Part shown: in pieces, positions 1 to 7,367 of the stretch | Layout of the letters: every line of letters begins with the position of its first letter | Numbering within the stretch: the first letter of the stretch is position 1 | NCBI GenBank assembly: GCA_020440825.1 | Contig: JAGRNJ010000003.1 | Span: 1 to 64,000, forward strand | DNA from: Leptospiraceae bacterium | GTDB lineage: Bacteria; Spirochaetota; Leptospiria; Turneriellales; Turneriellaceae | Direction of reading: 5' to 3' | DNA length: 64,000 bases | Program-made: the position numbers and the translations under genes | The notes under the pieces: generated by a model | Databases searched by the model: none | Told to the model about the DNA's origin: nothing | Seen by the model: the letters and a program-made list of their open reading frames with translations, nothing else

Positions 1-218
1 CCACGATATGCATGTGATGAACCAACAAATAGAACATCAACTGTATTAAAATCCTTTACTTCTTCTAAACGAGTATATTGGAAATCACCTGTAGGGGGTT
101 TATGTAAAATAATAGTGCTATCAAAGAATTTGTATTTACCAAATACAACAATCATAAAACAATAAAAGATAGTAAAAATAATTGAAAAGACAAATATTTT
201 TATAATAAATTTTTTCAT
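1..218 (-). CDS. SGNH/AlgX-type accessory protein of an MBOAT system, N-terminal part only
   Basis: The open frame runs off the left edge of the window, so only about 72 residues are visible. It begins at an ATG with a strong Shine-Dalgarno (GGAGGG on the minus strand, 229-234) and encodes a basic start (MKKFIIK) followed by one hydrophobic segment (about residues 4-25), a signal anchor. The last visible residues, VDVLFVGSSHAYRG, match the GSSH nucleophile block seen in SGNH-like partners of MBOAT acyltransferases. It lies 33 bp downstream of the MBOAT gene on the same strand, so the two are probably co-transcribed and together O-acylate a cell-surface glycan. The family call rests on this short block plus context. 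The function of the missing part cannot be judged. Confidence 0.6.
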   Translation of the reverse strand, partial: MKKFIIKIFVFSIIFTIFYCFMIVVFGKYKFFDSTIILHKPPTGDFQYTRLEEVKDFNTVDVLFVGSSHAYR

Positions 219-251
219 AGTTATTATTCCCTCCTAATTTGAGAATGTCTT

Positions 252-1703
252 TTAGAATTGAAAATAGATAAAGGGGGAACCTTCAATATTTTGAAATAAA
301 ATTATAATAATAAATAGAATTGCATAGAATGCTTGTCGAAAAATTGTATGCTTGTTAGCAAGTAATTTTTCTATAGCATATTTTCCATGCCTACCTTGCC
401 ATTCAATTAATACAAATATCACAACAAGGACAATAGTTGATAAGGATTCTGCCCTGCCAGGGAATCTTGGAATTTCAAAAAGTGTAAATGAAAAAATTCG
501 GTCTATATAACTAAATGCATGCGTGAGACTTTCTGCCCTAAAAAATATCCAGGCAAATACAGTTAGGCTAAAAGTAGTTAGTATTGCCAGAATTTCTTTG
601 AAGCCGGGTAAGAATTTATTTTGAGCGACTACATCTAAATTGCTTCTGTTCTTGTTTGATAAAAGTAAAGGAAGGAAATAGATTGCGTTTAGTGCACCCC
701 AGAAAATAAAAGTCCAGTTAGCTCCATGCCAAAAGCCACTTACAACAAAAATTATAAAAGTGTTTCTCACTTTCATTAGAGTACTACCGCGACTGCCACC
801 TAAAGGGATATATAAATAATCTCTGAACCAGGTTGATAAGGATATATGCCATCGTCTCCAAAATTCTGCAATATCCCTTGAAAAATATGGAAAATTAAAA
901 TTTTGCATTAAATCAAAACCAAATAATTTAGATGTACCTATCGCAATATCTGAATACCCGGAAAAATCACCATAGATTTGAAAAGTGAAGAATAATGCAC
1001 CGAGCACCAAGGTGCTTCCAGAATAATCAGATGAATTATTAAAAATTAAATTTGCATATTGAGCACAATTATCGGCAATTACAATTTTCTTAAATAATCC
1101 CCATAGAATTTGTCTCATGCCATCGACTGCGATTGAGTAATCGAAAGTTCTTTTTTCATAAAATTGTGGCAATAAATGTGTAGCTCGTTCAATTGGTCCT
1201 GCTACCAATTGAGGGAAAAAACTAACAAAAGCTGCAAAAACAATAAAGTCTGTAGTTGGTTCAAGTTTTCTTCTATAAACATCTATTGTATAACTCAAAG
1301 TTTGAAATGTGTAAAAACTTATACCAACTGGTAGAATGATTTTTAAAGAGTTAGCTTTTATATCTGACCCAAAAAATGTGAAAGTTGTAATAAAATTATC
1401 TAAAAAGAAATTATAGTATTTAAAAAATCCTAGAAATCCTAAATTAACTAAAATACTTGTCCATAATAGAAACTTTCGCTTGGTATCGCTATCTTCCTTC
1501 CATAGCAAACGGCCAACAGTATAATCCACGATAGTACTGAAAGCTATTAATGAAAGGAACCTCCAGTCCCACCATCCATAAAATACATAGCTTGCTACTA
1601 CAACTAACAAGTTTTGTAGTTTAAGATTTTTATTTGTAACAAACCAATAGAATAAAAATACTATTGGTAAAAATATTGCAAAATCAATTGAATTAAATAA
1701 CAA
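252..1703 (-). CDS. MBOAT family O-acyltransferase (AlgI/DltB-like)
   Basis: A 483-residue polytopic membrane protein with about ten hydrophobic segments, the usual size for the family. It carries the MBOAT landmarks: WRRWHISLS (His286), the RDYLYIPLGGSR block (about 294-305) and the SGFWHGANW block with the presumed catalytic His326. Family members transfer acyl groups from a cytoplasmic donor to extracytoplasmic polysaccharide or teichoic acid, usually with an SGNH partner, and one follows directly downstream. Start: no ATG fits. A TTG at 1703 has GGAAGG a few bases upstream, so TTG is the likely start. The gene is clearly richer in A/T than the DNA from about 7.3 kb onward and lies in an accessory region, which suggests acquisition by transfer. 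The glycan acylated cannot be read from the sequence. Confidence 0.9.
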   Translation of the reverse strand: MLFNSIDFAIFLPIVFLFYWFVTNKNLKLQNLLVVVASYVFYGWWDWRFLSLIAFSTIVDYTVGRLLWKEDSDTKRKFLLWTSILVNLGFLGFFKYYNFFLDNFITTFTFFGSDIKANSLKIILPVGISFYTFQTLSYTIDVYRRKLEPTTDFIVFAAFVSFFPQLVAGPIERATHLLPQFYEKRTFDYSIAVDGMRQILWGLFKKIVIADNCAQYANLIFNNSSDYSGSTLVLGALFFTFQIYGDFSGYSDIAIGTSKLFGFDLMQNFNFPYFSRDIAEFWRRWHISLSTWFRDYLYIPLGGSRGSTLMKVRNTFIIFVVSGFWHGANWTFIFWGALNAIYFLPLLLSNKNRSNLDVVAQNKFLPGFKEILAILTTFSLTVFAWIFFRAESLTHAFSYIDRIFSFTLFEIPRFPGRAESLSTIVLVVIFVLIEWQGRHGKYAIEKLLANKHTIFRQAFYAILFIIIILFQNIEGSPFIYFQF

Positions 1704-2306
1704 GTACTACCTTCCGTTCTCTTCTTTTCTTCGCCCGCCACGGACGGCGGGCGTCTTGGGGGCGGGATTAAGAAATTATTTTATCAAACATATCATATTT
1801 TCAACCAAAAAATTTGGCGCGATTTTTCGTCTAACTCTTATTCTCCGTATTGCGTTAAAGAGGAGGTTCGTCAAGACAAATAAATACTCGAGATTCAGAA
1901 AAGTTCGTTTTTGCGGTGTAATGCGGGTGTTATGTGATGTAAATCATTGCGGGTAATGGTTTTCATTGGGGTGTTGTGCGTAATTTCGTTTAATATACTC
2001 AGGCGTATTCATTAAAAAATCTATGATCCTTAGTGAGTAAGTAACTGCAGCTAAAAAACAAAACCTGACCTGGTTTTTTAAGTTTTTTACCAATCTATTG
2101 GCTAATTCGTCCAGATCTACATAATGGCTAAATTCTCTCATTTTTTTTCCAAGCTTCGCCCGACGCTAAGCTTCTACCTCTTCCCGGCGTGAGCGTTGTC
2201 TAAATTGACTTTGAACGCATTATTACTGCGGTTTAGTTCTGTTCTCGCTGGTCGTTGATTTGAACAGTTTTGACTGTTTTTGTGCGAGGCTTACCAATAT
2301 TAACGG
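1704..2306. other. Gene-poor stretch with a GC-rich hairpin
   Basis: About 600 bp with no convincing gene except a doubtful 65-codon frame. It holds a perfect 8-bp inverted repeat, CGCCCGCC (1732-1739) and GGCGGGCG (1746-1753), about 30 bp upstream of the MBOAT start. There is no T-run on either side, so it need not be a terminator. Further GC-rich patches at about 2152-2195 alternate with A/T-rich DNA. Nothing else is identifiable. Confidence 0.5.
1944..2141 (-). CDS. Doubtful small ORF, 65 aa
   Basis: An ATG-started frame with a weak GGAA purine patch upstream. The product (MREFSHYVDLDELANRLV...) would be helical with a hydrophobic middle. I recognise no family. It lies on the same strand as the neighbouring 148-aa membrane protein and the MBOAT gene, and could be a short gene captured in the accessory region or chance coding. 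Nothing in composition or motif decides between these. Confidence 0.25.
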   Translation of the reverse strand: MREFSHYVDLDELANRLVKNLKNQVRFCFLAAVTYSLRIIDFLMNTPEYIKRNYAQHPNENHYPQ

Positions 2307-2753
2307 CTATTTTTTTGCCAGATGAGAGGTTAAAAATGCAAAAGCAATTGACGCGGGAATGGTAATCCACCCCAGAAAAAGCAGACTTATGCCGGTGTAA
2401 ATAAGCCCCAGATAGGTCATCTGCCAAACCGGTATCGGTGGCTCTGCAAGCGAACTCGTGCATCCCCCCGTCGTCACATAACAGATATTGAGCCCGATAT
2501 TCAGAAGCAGCCAGCACAGATAATGAGAAATACTGCCAGTCAAGAAACCGGTCAGAATAAGTTTGCCAGGGCGGATTACCTCTGCCACGCCAATAATTCT
2601 CTGCCACAGAATATAAGCGCAAAGAAATGTCGCCGCCGGCGCAGCAATGATAAACATCCAGTAGCCATTTGCAATGGCACTTACCGTGATATAGACCCCG
2701 GTGGCCAGTGCAGCCAGAGAGTTAAAGATACTGAATTTTAATGAATTACTCAT
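2307..2753 (-). CDS. Small integral membrane protein, 148 aa, unknown function
   Basis: Four hydrophobic segments are visible (about residues 10-30, 32-52, 64-88 and 112-142). The third is followed by a Cys-containing loop (CYVTTGGCTSSL). An AAAGGA element lies about 10 nt before the ATG. No catalytic motif or named family is recognised. It is transcribed away from the recombinase gene, with the large inverted repeat (2875-3094) in between, so it could be cargo of a mobile or recombinase-associated locus. The Cys pair, if extracytoplasmic, could form a disulfide. The gene is probably real, given uninterrupted hydrophobic periodicity and an ATG with a ribosome-binding site. A competing 129-codon frame on the same strand lacks these features. 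Confidence 0.6.
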   Translation of the reverse strand: MSNSLKFSIFNSLAALATGVYITVSAIANGYWMFIIAAPAATFLCAYILWQRIIGVAEVIRPGKLILTGFLTGSISHYLCWLLLNIGLNICYVTTGGCTSSLAEPPIPVWQMTYLGLIYTGISLLFLGWITIPASIAFAFLTSHLAKK

Positions 2754-2874
2754 GTAAGAGGTCCTTTGAATCTAGAAATAAGATCATCAAGCTGCCGTTT
2801 AGTAAATACAGGAAAAGAATGTCAACGGCGTCAAGCTCAATAAAGAAGCGGCAACAATCAGCGACCGATTAAAG

Positions 2875-3094
2875 GAGCCTGGGCGGGAACCTAAGCATTT
2901 TAAAAAGAGGTCAAAATATTTCATTTCAAATTTACGTTTTCAAAACATTATGAAAAAAACACAAGAATTTCGAGGCAAAATCTATGATTTTGCGTCGCAG
3001 CGAGACGAATTTTATTAAAATTCGTAGCAAATTTTTGTGTTTTAGTGAATTTGAAATGAAATATTTTGACTACCCCCGGTTCCCGCCCAGGCTC
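2875..3094. repeat. 220-bp nested inverted repeat (cruciform-forming) beside a recombinase gene
   Basis: The outer arms are a perfect 17-bp inverted repeat: GAGCCTGGGCGGGAACC at 2875-2891 and its complement at 3078-3094. A second perfect 23-bp pair lies inside (2910-2932 with 3048-3070), then a 15-bp pair with one mismatch (2956-2970 with 3029-3043). In the centre are two local hairpins: 2975-2982 with 2986-2993 (8 bp, loop TAT), and 3005-3014 with 3016-3025 (10 bp, 1-nt spacer). One strand would fold into a long imperfect stem with a branched tip. It ends about 75 bp before the ATG of the tyrosine recombinase at 3171. It could be a recombination site, a MITE-like element or a structured RNA. 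No open frame or terminator tail explains it. Confidence 0.85.
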
Positions 3095-3170
3095 AAAGGC
3101 TGCTTGAAATTCGTTTTAGGAGAAGCGAAATGTACTTTACAAATAGTGGTATTTGTTTAGTGTGGTGGGT

Positions 3171-4418
3171 ATGAGTGCGGAGGGTTATAACTCGAAGCCG
3201 GGGCGCATTGAAACACAAATTGACGCTCGGGCAATTGAAGACCACTATAACCTGAGCCTGAATTATATTTCAAATCAAAGAATTGAAGAATTTTTAATTC
3301 TACATCATGCCAACCGTCCCGATCATCCCGGTTATCAGAAACTGAAGTCGGCTTTCCGTCGCAATAATTTATACCGTCGGGTATTTGATAAGATTGAAGA
3401 AGATTTTGCCAGGTTTGGCGCCAGTCTGGTGACAAATTCACAAAATGTCTCATCTCAATTTGAAAAAGATCTGTCTGTTGGTAATGAAGATTTCAGCGAA
3501 AAAAGCCATCCGCCTGCCCCCAACATGATACAGAATGCTAAATATTCGGCAGAGAATCTCAAAATACCACGGGTACTTTTACCCACGGTGAGTGAGTCGA
3601 TTCACAATATGGTTCGCAATCTTCGCATTCGAAATTATTCGCGCGCGACGATCAAAAGCTATGAATCTTATGTTCGACAGTTTGCGTTTTATTTGCAGAG
3701 CGCCAATAAAGTTCTCTCGCCAGATATTGCAATTGGTGATATTATCGATTATCTTGATGAGCTTCTCGAACGGGAGGCTTCTTCTACTGTGATGCGCGGG
3801 TTTCGGGCGGCACTGCGGGCTTATTTTCAAAGTGCAGAGGTCGAGCGCGACATACCATTTTTCAAAGGTATGAAAAAAGAAAAATTTCTGCCGACCGTGC
3901 TCACTAAAAACGAAATTCTGCGCATCTTATCAACAATTACGAACCCGAAACACTGGTGTGCAATTTCCATTATGTATTCATCGGGCTTACGGGTTTCTGA
4001 AGCAGCAAAAATAAAGGTCGGCGATGTTGATCTGCCACAGAATGTTTTACGGGTTCGGCAAGGCAAAGGTAAAAAAGACCGGGTGACAATGCTTTCAGAT
4101 AAACAGACCGAAATTTTGCAGACCTTGATTGCCGGGCGTAAAATGGACCAGTTTGTGTTTGAAAGCGGCCAGCGCAAAGGGCGGCCTCTATCGGTACGCA
4201 GTATTCAAAAAGTCTTCGAGCGGGCTTTGAAAGCCAGCGGGGTTCAGAAATTTGCCACCTGTCACAGTTTAAGGCACTCTTTTGCCACCCATTTGTTAGA
4301 GAGTGGTACAGATATTCGCTTTATACAAAAGCTGTTAGGCCATGCTAATCTAAAGACGACTTCGGTTTACACGAAAGTAAGTCACGAAAAGATCACCCAG
4401 ATACGCTCACCGTTTTGA
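3171..4418 (+). CDS. Tyrosine recombinase (XerC/D-like) with N-terminal extension
   Basis: 415 residues from the ATG (an upstream TTG at 3153 would add six). A core-binding SAM-like domain occupies about 140-235 (RNYSRATIKSYESYVRQF) and the catalytic domain about 240-415. The full catalytic set is visible: Arg274 in SSGLRVSEA, the GKGKKDR Lys hairpin, His365 and Arg368 in HSLRHSFATH, His391 in LLGHANLKTT, and nucleophile Tyr400. The roughly 20-residue insert that marks integron integrases before the HxLRH box is absent, so this is not a classical IntI. The first 135 residues have no counterpart in about 300-residue XerC/D proteins and are of unknown function. A large inverted repeat lies just upstream and toxin-antitoxin genes follow, so it probably belongs to a mobile or plastic locus. 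Chromosome dimer resolution is less likely because of the extension and context. Confidence 0.85.
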   Translation: MSAEGYNSKPGRIETQIDARAIEDHYNLSLNYISNQRIEEFLILHHANRPDHPGYQKLKSAFRRNNLYRRVFDKIEEDFARFGASLVTNSQNVSSQFEKDLSVGNEDFSEKSHPPAPNMIQNAKYSAENLKIPRVLLPTVSESIHNMVRNLRIRNYSRATIKSYESYVRQFAFYLQSANKVLSPDIAIGDIIDYLDELLEREASSTVMRGFRAALRAYFQSAEVERDIPFFKGMKKEKFLPTVLTKNEILRILSTITNPKHWCAISIMYSSGLRVSEAAKIKVGDVDLPQNVLRVRQGKGKKDRVTMLSDKQTEILQTLIAGRKMDQFVFESGQRKGRPLSVRSIQKVFERALKASGVQKFATCHSLRHSFATHLLESGTDIRFIQKLLGHANLKTTSVYTKVSHEKITQIRSPF

Positions 4419-4560
4419 ATGGAAAATGTATGCCCAGACCCGGCCTTTGACTCAATGGCCTTACCGATTAGAGACAGAAAAAAGTCACTATTTCTGAATC
4501 TGGTTCGGATGAGAAAATTAAACTTGAATATACTTGAAACTACAATATTGTCCACTTTAT

Positions 4561-4590
4561 TTGGACGTTTTACCCTACGTCATATATAAT
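4561..4590 (+). promoter_or_regulatory. Putative vapB promoter ending 6 nt before the start codon
   Basis: TTGGAC at 4561-4566, an 18-nt spacer and a perfect TATAAT at 4585-4590. Transcription would begin about 7 nt further on, at the ATG (4597), so the message would be leaderless. The short palindrome GTCC-N9-GGAC (about 4550-4566) overlaps the -35 element and could be an antitoxin operator. Confidence 0.6.
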
Positions 4591-4596
4591 TACAAA

Positions 4597-4827
4597 ATGA
4601 ACCATTTGAACGTATCAGAATTCAAACAAAAATGCCTTGATTTGCTCGACCCGGACAAGTTGGCCATTGAACCTATTTTATTAACCCGGCATAACCGGCC
4701 GGTTGCAATGGTGGTTGAACCAAAAGGGTACTTCAAAGAAAGTAAGCTCCGGGGTTCTGTTACCTATTGTCTCGCTCCCGGGGAAAAACTTGAAAATATT
4801 ACTTTTGCAGAAGAATGGGGTAACTAA
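4597..4827 (+). CDS. Phd/YefM-like antitoxin (VapB role)
   Basis: A 76-residue protein starting MNHLNVSEFKQKCLDLL, the Phd/YefM N-terminal pattern (short strand, then helix). It also has the ILLTRHNRPVAMVV strand pair typical of this DNA-binding fold, followed by a C-terminal tail (about 48-76) likely to wrap the toxin. An in-frame upstream start at 4534 is unlikely, because the promoter and operator-like palindrome lie between it and 4597. No Shine-Dalgarno precedes the ATG. The PIN toxin follows after 11 bp, so the pair forms one operon. The antitoxin should neutralise the toxin and repress the shared promoter. Symbols are withheld because subfamily assignment needs comparison. Confidence 0.8.
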   Translation: MNHLNVSEFKQKCLDLLDPDKLAIEPILLTRHNRPVAMVVEPKGYFKESKLRGSVTYCLAPGEKLENITFAEEWGN

Positions 4828-4838
4828 GAAACATCAAC

Positions 4839-5222
4839 ATGATTTTAGACACGCATATTCTATTATGGCTGGTCAATGGAGACCCTATTCCCCCCAAAAC
4901 AAAAAAAGCAATTCATACTTCTGCCTATCTGGCAATCTCTGCCATTACTGCCTGGGAGATTTTTATGCTTGAAAAACGCGGCAAGGTGAATTTCAATATT
5001 CCATCTGCTGCATGGCTCGGTCAAGCTTTGCGAACACATAATATCGACACTATCCCACTGGGCATTTCAATTTGCCACCGCTCAAACAGACTGGCATGGG
5101 AACACCGCGACCCTGCCGATCGTTTTATCGTTGCGACCGCGATAGAGACCGATTTACCACTGGCTACCTGTGACGACCAGATTATTCAAAGCCGGGTCGT
5201 GCCGGTAGCCGGTTATACTTGA
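4839..5222 (+). CDS. PIN-domain ribonuclease toxin (VapC family)
   Basis: 127 residues beginning MILDTHILLWLVNG with the first PIN aspartate (Asp4). Other acidic positions are Glu40 in ITAWEIFML and the HRDPADRFIVATA block (the conserved Asp pair), then LATCDDQII. This is the type often paired with Phd/YefM-like antitoxins. VapC toxins are Mg-dependent endoribonucleases that cut tRNA or rRNA when freed from the antitoxin. All catalytic acids appear intact, unlike the second PIN toxin of this window at 15735. The gene is translated just after the antitoxin stop, which suggests coupling. The target RNA cannot be predicted. Confidence 0.88.
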   Translation: MILDTHILLWLVNGDPIPPKTKKAIHTSAYLAISAITAWEIFMLEKRGKVNFNIPSAAWLGQALRTHNIDTIPLGISICHRSNRLAWEHRDPADRFIVATAIETDLPLATCDDQIIQSRVVPVAGYT

Positions 5223-5326
5223 GAAAAAGTCTCAGAGTTCACCCCGACTTACAATCTCAAAACAAAATTTCTTTTTAAGCAGAGATTGCGCGATCGCAAA
5301 TAAGTATTTTTCATTACCTCTACCCT

Positions 5327-6568
5327 TTATGATATTTTTTTTCCTGATAAATACACTGCTTCAATAGAACCGGGAAAAGTAAAATCTTCAAACGGAGACC
5401 ACCCGCTTTTGCTTTGAATCATCTCTTTGCGAAAGGTGGTTTCTTTTTTAAGATTCAAGACCGAAAAATTGGCTGCATAACCGGGTTCAATTTTACCGAA
5501 CCCTTTGCCATATTTTTCAGGCAGATACTCATTTACAAATAGCCCCGGCTTGTAAGAGCATACTTCGGCAATTCTTTGCAGCGATACGTTTTTCTCGAGA
5601 ATGAGCCAGGTCACAAACAGAGCATAGGTATCTAATTGAGAAATTCCACTGGTTCCTTTTTGCTTCTCTTCAATTGAGTGCGGGGCATGATCGGTTGCCA
5701 GATAATCGATATTGCCGTTGATTAGTTCTTCTAACAGTATTTTTTTATCTTGCGGCCCTCGTAAAGGCGGGTTCATCTGAAACCAGTGGCGATTTTCATC
5801 TGTCAGCATTGTGGTATCAAACATCAGATGTGTGGGGGTTACCTCGCAGGTTACTTTTACTCCCCGATTTTTTGCAGCTATAATTTTTTTAAGACCGTCA
5901 CCGGTAGAATAATGGCAAAGCTTGCCTTTCAGGTTATATTTCTCAATGAGATTCAAAGCAAATTCTGTAGCTGTAATTTCTGCGACGGCAGGTCGTCTGT
6001 CTTCATGCAGGGGTTTGTCTTTATTTTCTTCGAGCAGAATGGGGTCTTCGCAGTGAAAACTCACATTCTGGCCTGTATAATTTTGAATAACCTGTTCAAG
6101 CTCTTCATTCGTTTTGAAATACAGGTCTCCGACCGAAGGCCCCATGAAAACCTTGTAGGGTACATTTCGTTTCAGGGGGTTGGTGCCGGGGCCAATGCCG
6201 GCATAGAGTGTAATATGCAGGGGAGATTTTAAGGTCAGCTTTTCTTTCTGCTCATAGAGAGTATCGTTTATCGGTGCAATCGGGTTGTTGGGCATATCGG
6301 CTAGGTGGGTTACTCCGCCATTTAAGCCTGCAAGTCCTGCGCTTTTAAAATCTTCTTTATAGGTATGCTTACCCGAGGCATCTTCCCGCGCATGAATATG
6401 TATATCGCCAAACCCGGGAAAAATAACACATTCGGCCGGTGAATACTGTATCTGGCCGGTCATTCCCGGCTGAACTTCGAGTATCAAACCGGTCTGGTCA
6501 TCAAAATAGATGGTTCCTTCAAATTCATTTTCATGGGTAACAATTCTGCCTGCAATGGATGTTTTCAT
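5327..6568 (-). CDS. pyrC: Dihydroorotase
   Basis: 413 residues of the amidohydrolase superfamily. Zinc ligands are visible: DIHIHARED (His57, His59), a Lys in PYKVFMGPS that would be carboxylated, FHCEDP, LCHYSTGD and the metal-binding Asp in ATDHAPHS. These fit dihydroorotase, which closes carbamoyl-aspartate to dihydroorotate in pyrimidine synthesis. The HARED and DHAPH blocks favour dihydroorotase over allantoinase or hydantoinase. A CGGA element precedes the ATG. It stands alone between two toxin-antitoxin modules and has no other pyrimidine genes nearby. A short hairpin (TTGCG-CGAT-CGCAA, about 5286-5300) lies beyond its stop. Confidence 0.85.
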   Translation of the reverse strand: MKTSIAGRIVTHENEFEGTIYFDDQTGLILEVQPGMTGQIQYSPAECVIFPGFGDIHIHAREDASGKHTYKEDFKSAGLAGLNGGVTHLADMPNNPIAPINDTLYEQKEKLTLKSPLHITLYAGIGPGTNPLKRNVPYKVFMGPSVGDLYFKTNEELEQVIQNYTGQNVSFHCEDPILLEENKDKPLHEDRRPAVAEITATEFALNLIEKYNLKGKLCHYSTGDGLKKIIAAKNRGVKVTCEVTPTHLMFDTTMLTDENRHWFQMNPPLRGPQDKKILLEELINGNIDYLATDHAPHSIEEKQKGTSGISQLDTYALFVTWLILEKNVSLQRIAEVCSYKPGLFVNEYLPEKYGKGFGKIEPGYAANFSVLNLKKETTFRKEMIQSKSGWSPFEDFTFPGSIEAVYLSGKKIS

Positions 6569-6688
6569 TATTTAAATTCCGTAGTTTACTTTTTTGAGAG
6601 AACGCCGGGCAGCAAGTAGAAAATTCCCTCTATTTTTATTTGAGCTTCCGTTGTTTTTTGACCACAGCATTGAAAGACATATAAATGG

Positions 6689-6717
6689 TTGACAACAGTA
6701 TCGTAGTGTAATATTAT
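6689..6717 (+). promoter_or_regulatory. Putative higB promoter with consensus -35, 6 nt before the start codon
   Basis: Perfect TTGACA at 6689-6694, a 17-nt spacer and TATTAT at 6712-6717. The GTG start of higB is at 6724, where transcription would be expected to begin, and no Shine-Dalgarno can fit between. This suggests a leaderless toxin transcript. Confidence 0.65.
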
Positions 6718-6723
6718 AACTTT

Positions 6724-7008
6724 GTGATATTATCGTTCGGCGATACAGAGACCGAGAAAATATGGAATCAAACTTTGTCAAAAAAGTTGCCAAAAGATAT
6801 TCAACCAGTTATGTTACGAAAACTCATCATAATCAATCGATCCCAAAACTTGAATGACCTGAAGATACCACCGGGAAACAAACTGGAAAAGATGAAAGGA
6901 AATCTCAAAAATATGTATAGTATCCGTATAAATGATCAGTGGCGCATCTTATTTAAGTGGGAACATAATAATGCACACGAAGTCATCATTACAGATTATC
7001 ATAAATAG
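6724..7008 (+). CDS. higB: HigB-type RelE-superfamily toxin
   Basis: 94 residues from a GTG start. The pattern LPKDIQPVMLRKLIIINRSQNLNDLKIPPGNKLEKMKG...YSIRINDQWRILFKW is typical of the HigB (plasmid maintenance killer) group, with basic residues and the QWRI block near the C-terminus that contact mRNA in the ribosome. HigB cleaves mRNA during translation. The antitoxin gene follows after 10 bp, in the toxin-first order characteristic of higBA and opposite to most toxin-antitoxin operons. Translation of the toxin may begin at the very 5' end of its mRNA, while the antitoxin has a proper ribosome-binding site. That could favour the antitoxin. Confidence 0.88.
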   Translation: MILSFGDTETEKIWNQTLSKKLPKDIQPVMLRKLIIINRSQNLNDLKIPPGNKLEKMKGNLKNMYSIRINDQWRILFKWEHNNAHEVIITDYHK

Positions 7009-7018
7009 GGAGTAATTT

Positions 7019-7312
7019 ATGAAAAGATTAAAAAATATTCACCCCGGCGAAATCCTTAGAGAAGAATTTATGATTCCTTTGCAAATTACTTCATATCGAC
7101 TTGCGAAAGAGACGAATATACAGGCTACAAGAATAAGCCAGATATTGCACGAGAAAAGATCTATTTCGCCAGACACTGCTTTGAGACTTTCAAAGTTTTT
7201 CGGAAACTCTCCCGATTTTTGGCTGGGAATACAGATGGAATATGAATTAAGAGAGCAAAAAAGTAAAATTGAAAAAGAATTAAACGAAATAAAAACTCTG
7301 GATATAGCCTGA
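7019..7312 (+). CDS. higA: HigA-type helix-turn-helix antitoxin
   Basis: 97 residues opening with IHPGEILREEFMIPLQITSYRLAKETNIQATRI, the XRE/HigA helix-turn-helix (about 8-62), and FFGNSPDFWLGIQMEYEL, a HigA hallmark. The C-terminal helix (about 75-93) is charged. It has a clear Shine-Dalgarno (GGGAG) before the ATG. It neutralises HigB and represses the operon, probably at the promoter overlapping 6689-6724. It is the second gene of the higBA pair. Confidence 0.9.
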   Translation: MKRLKNIHPGEILREEFMIPLQITSYRLAKETNIQATRISQILHEKRSISPDTALRLSKFFGNSPDFWLGIQMEYELREQKSKIEKELNEIKTLDIA

Positions 7313-7367
7313 AAGTTTTCAAATTATATTGTTTTGACATTGAAGCATTCAAATAGTTTTTATCCTA

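Noticed and set aside
1756-1956. 66-codon open frame on the plus strand
   Set aside because: No ribosome-binding site, no protein pattern, starts at a non-ATG codon inside a GC-rich hairpin region. Treated as chance.
2233-2622. 129-codon frame overlapping the 148-aa membrane protein
   Set aside because: It is a different frame on the same strand with irregular composition; the membrane protein frame has clear hydrophobic periodicity.
1704-4418. Integron (integrase with attI/attC and cassettes)
   Set aside because: The recombinase lacks the IntI insert and I found no attC-type R'/R'' core sites (GTTRRRY/RYYYAAC pair) flanking the small frames. The inverted repeat may be analogous but is not a recognised attC.
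5786-6232. 148-codon frame opposite the dihydroorotase
   Set aside because: Shadow of the real gene on the other strand.
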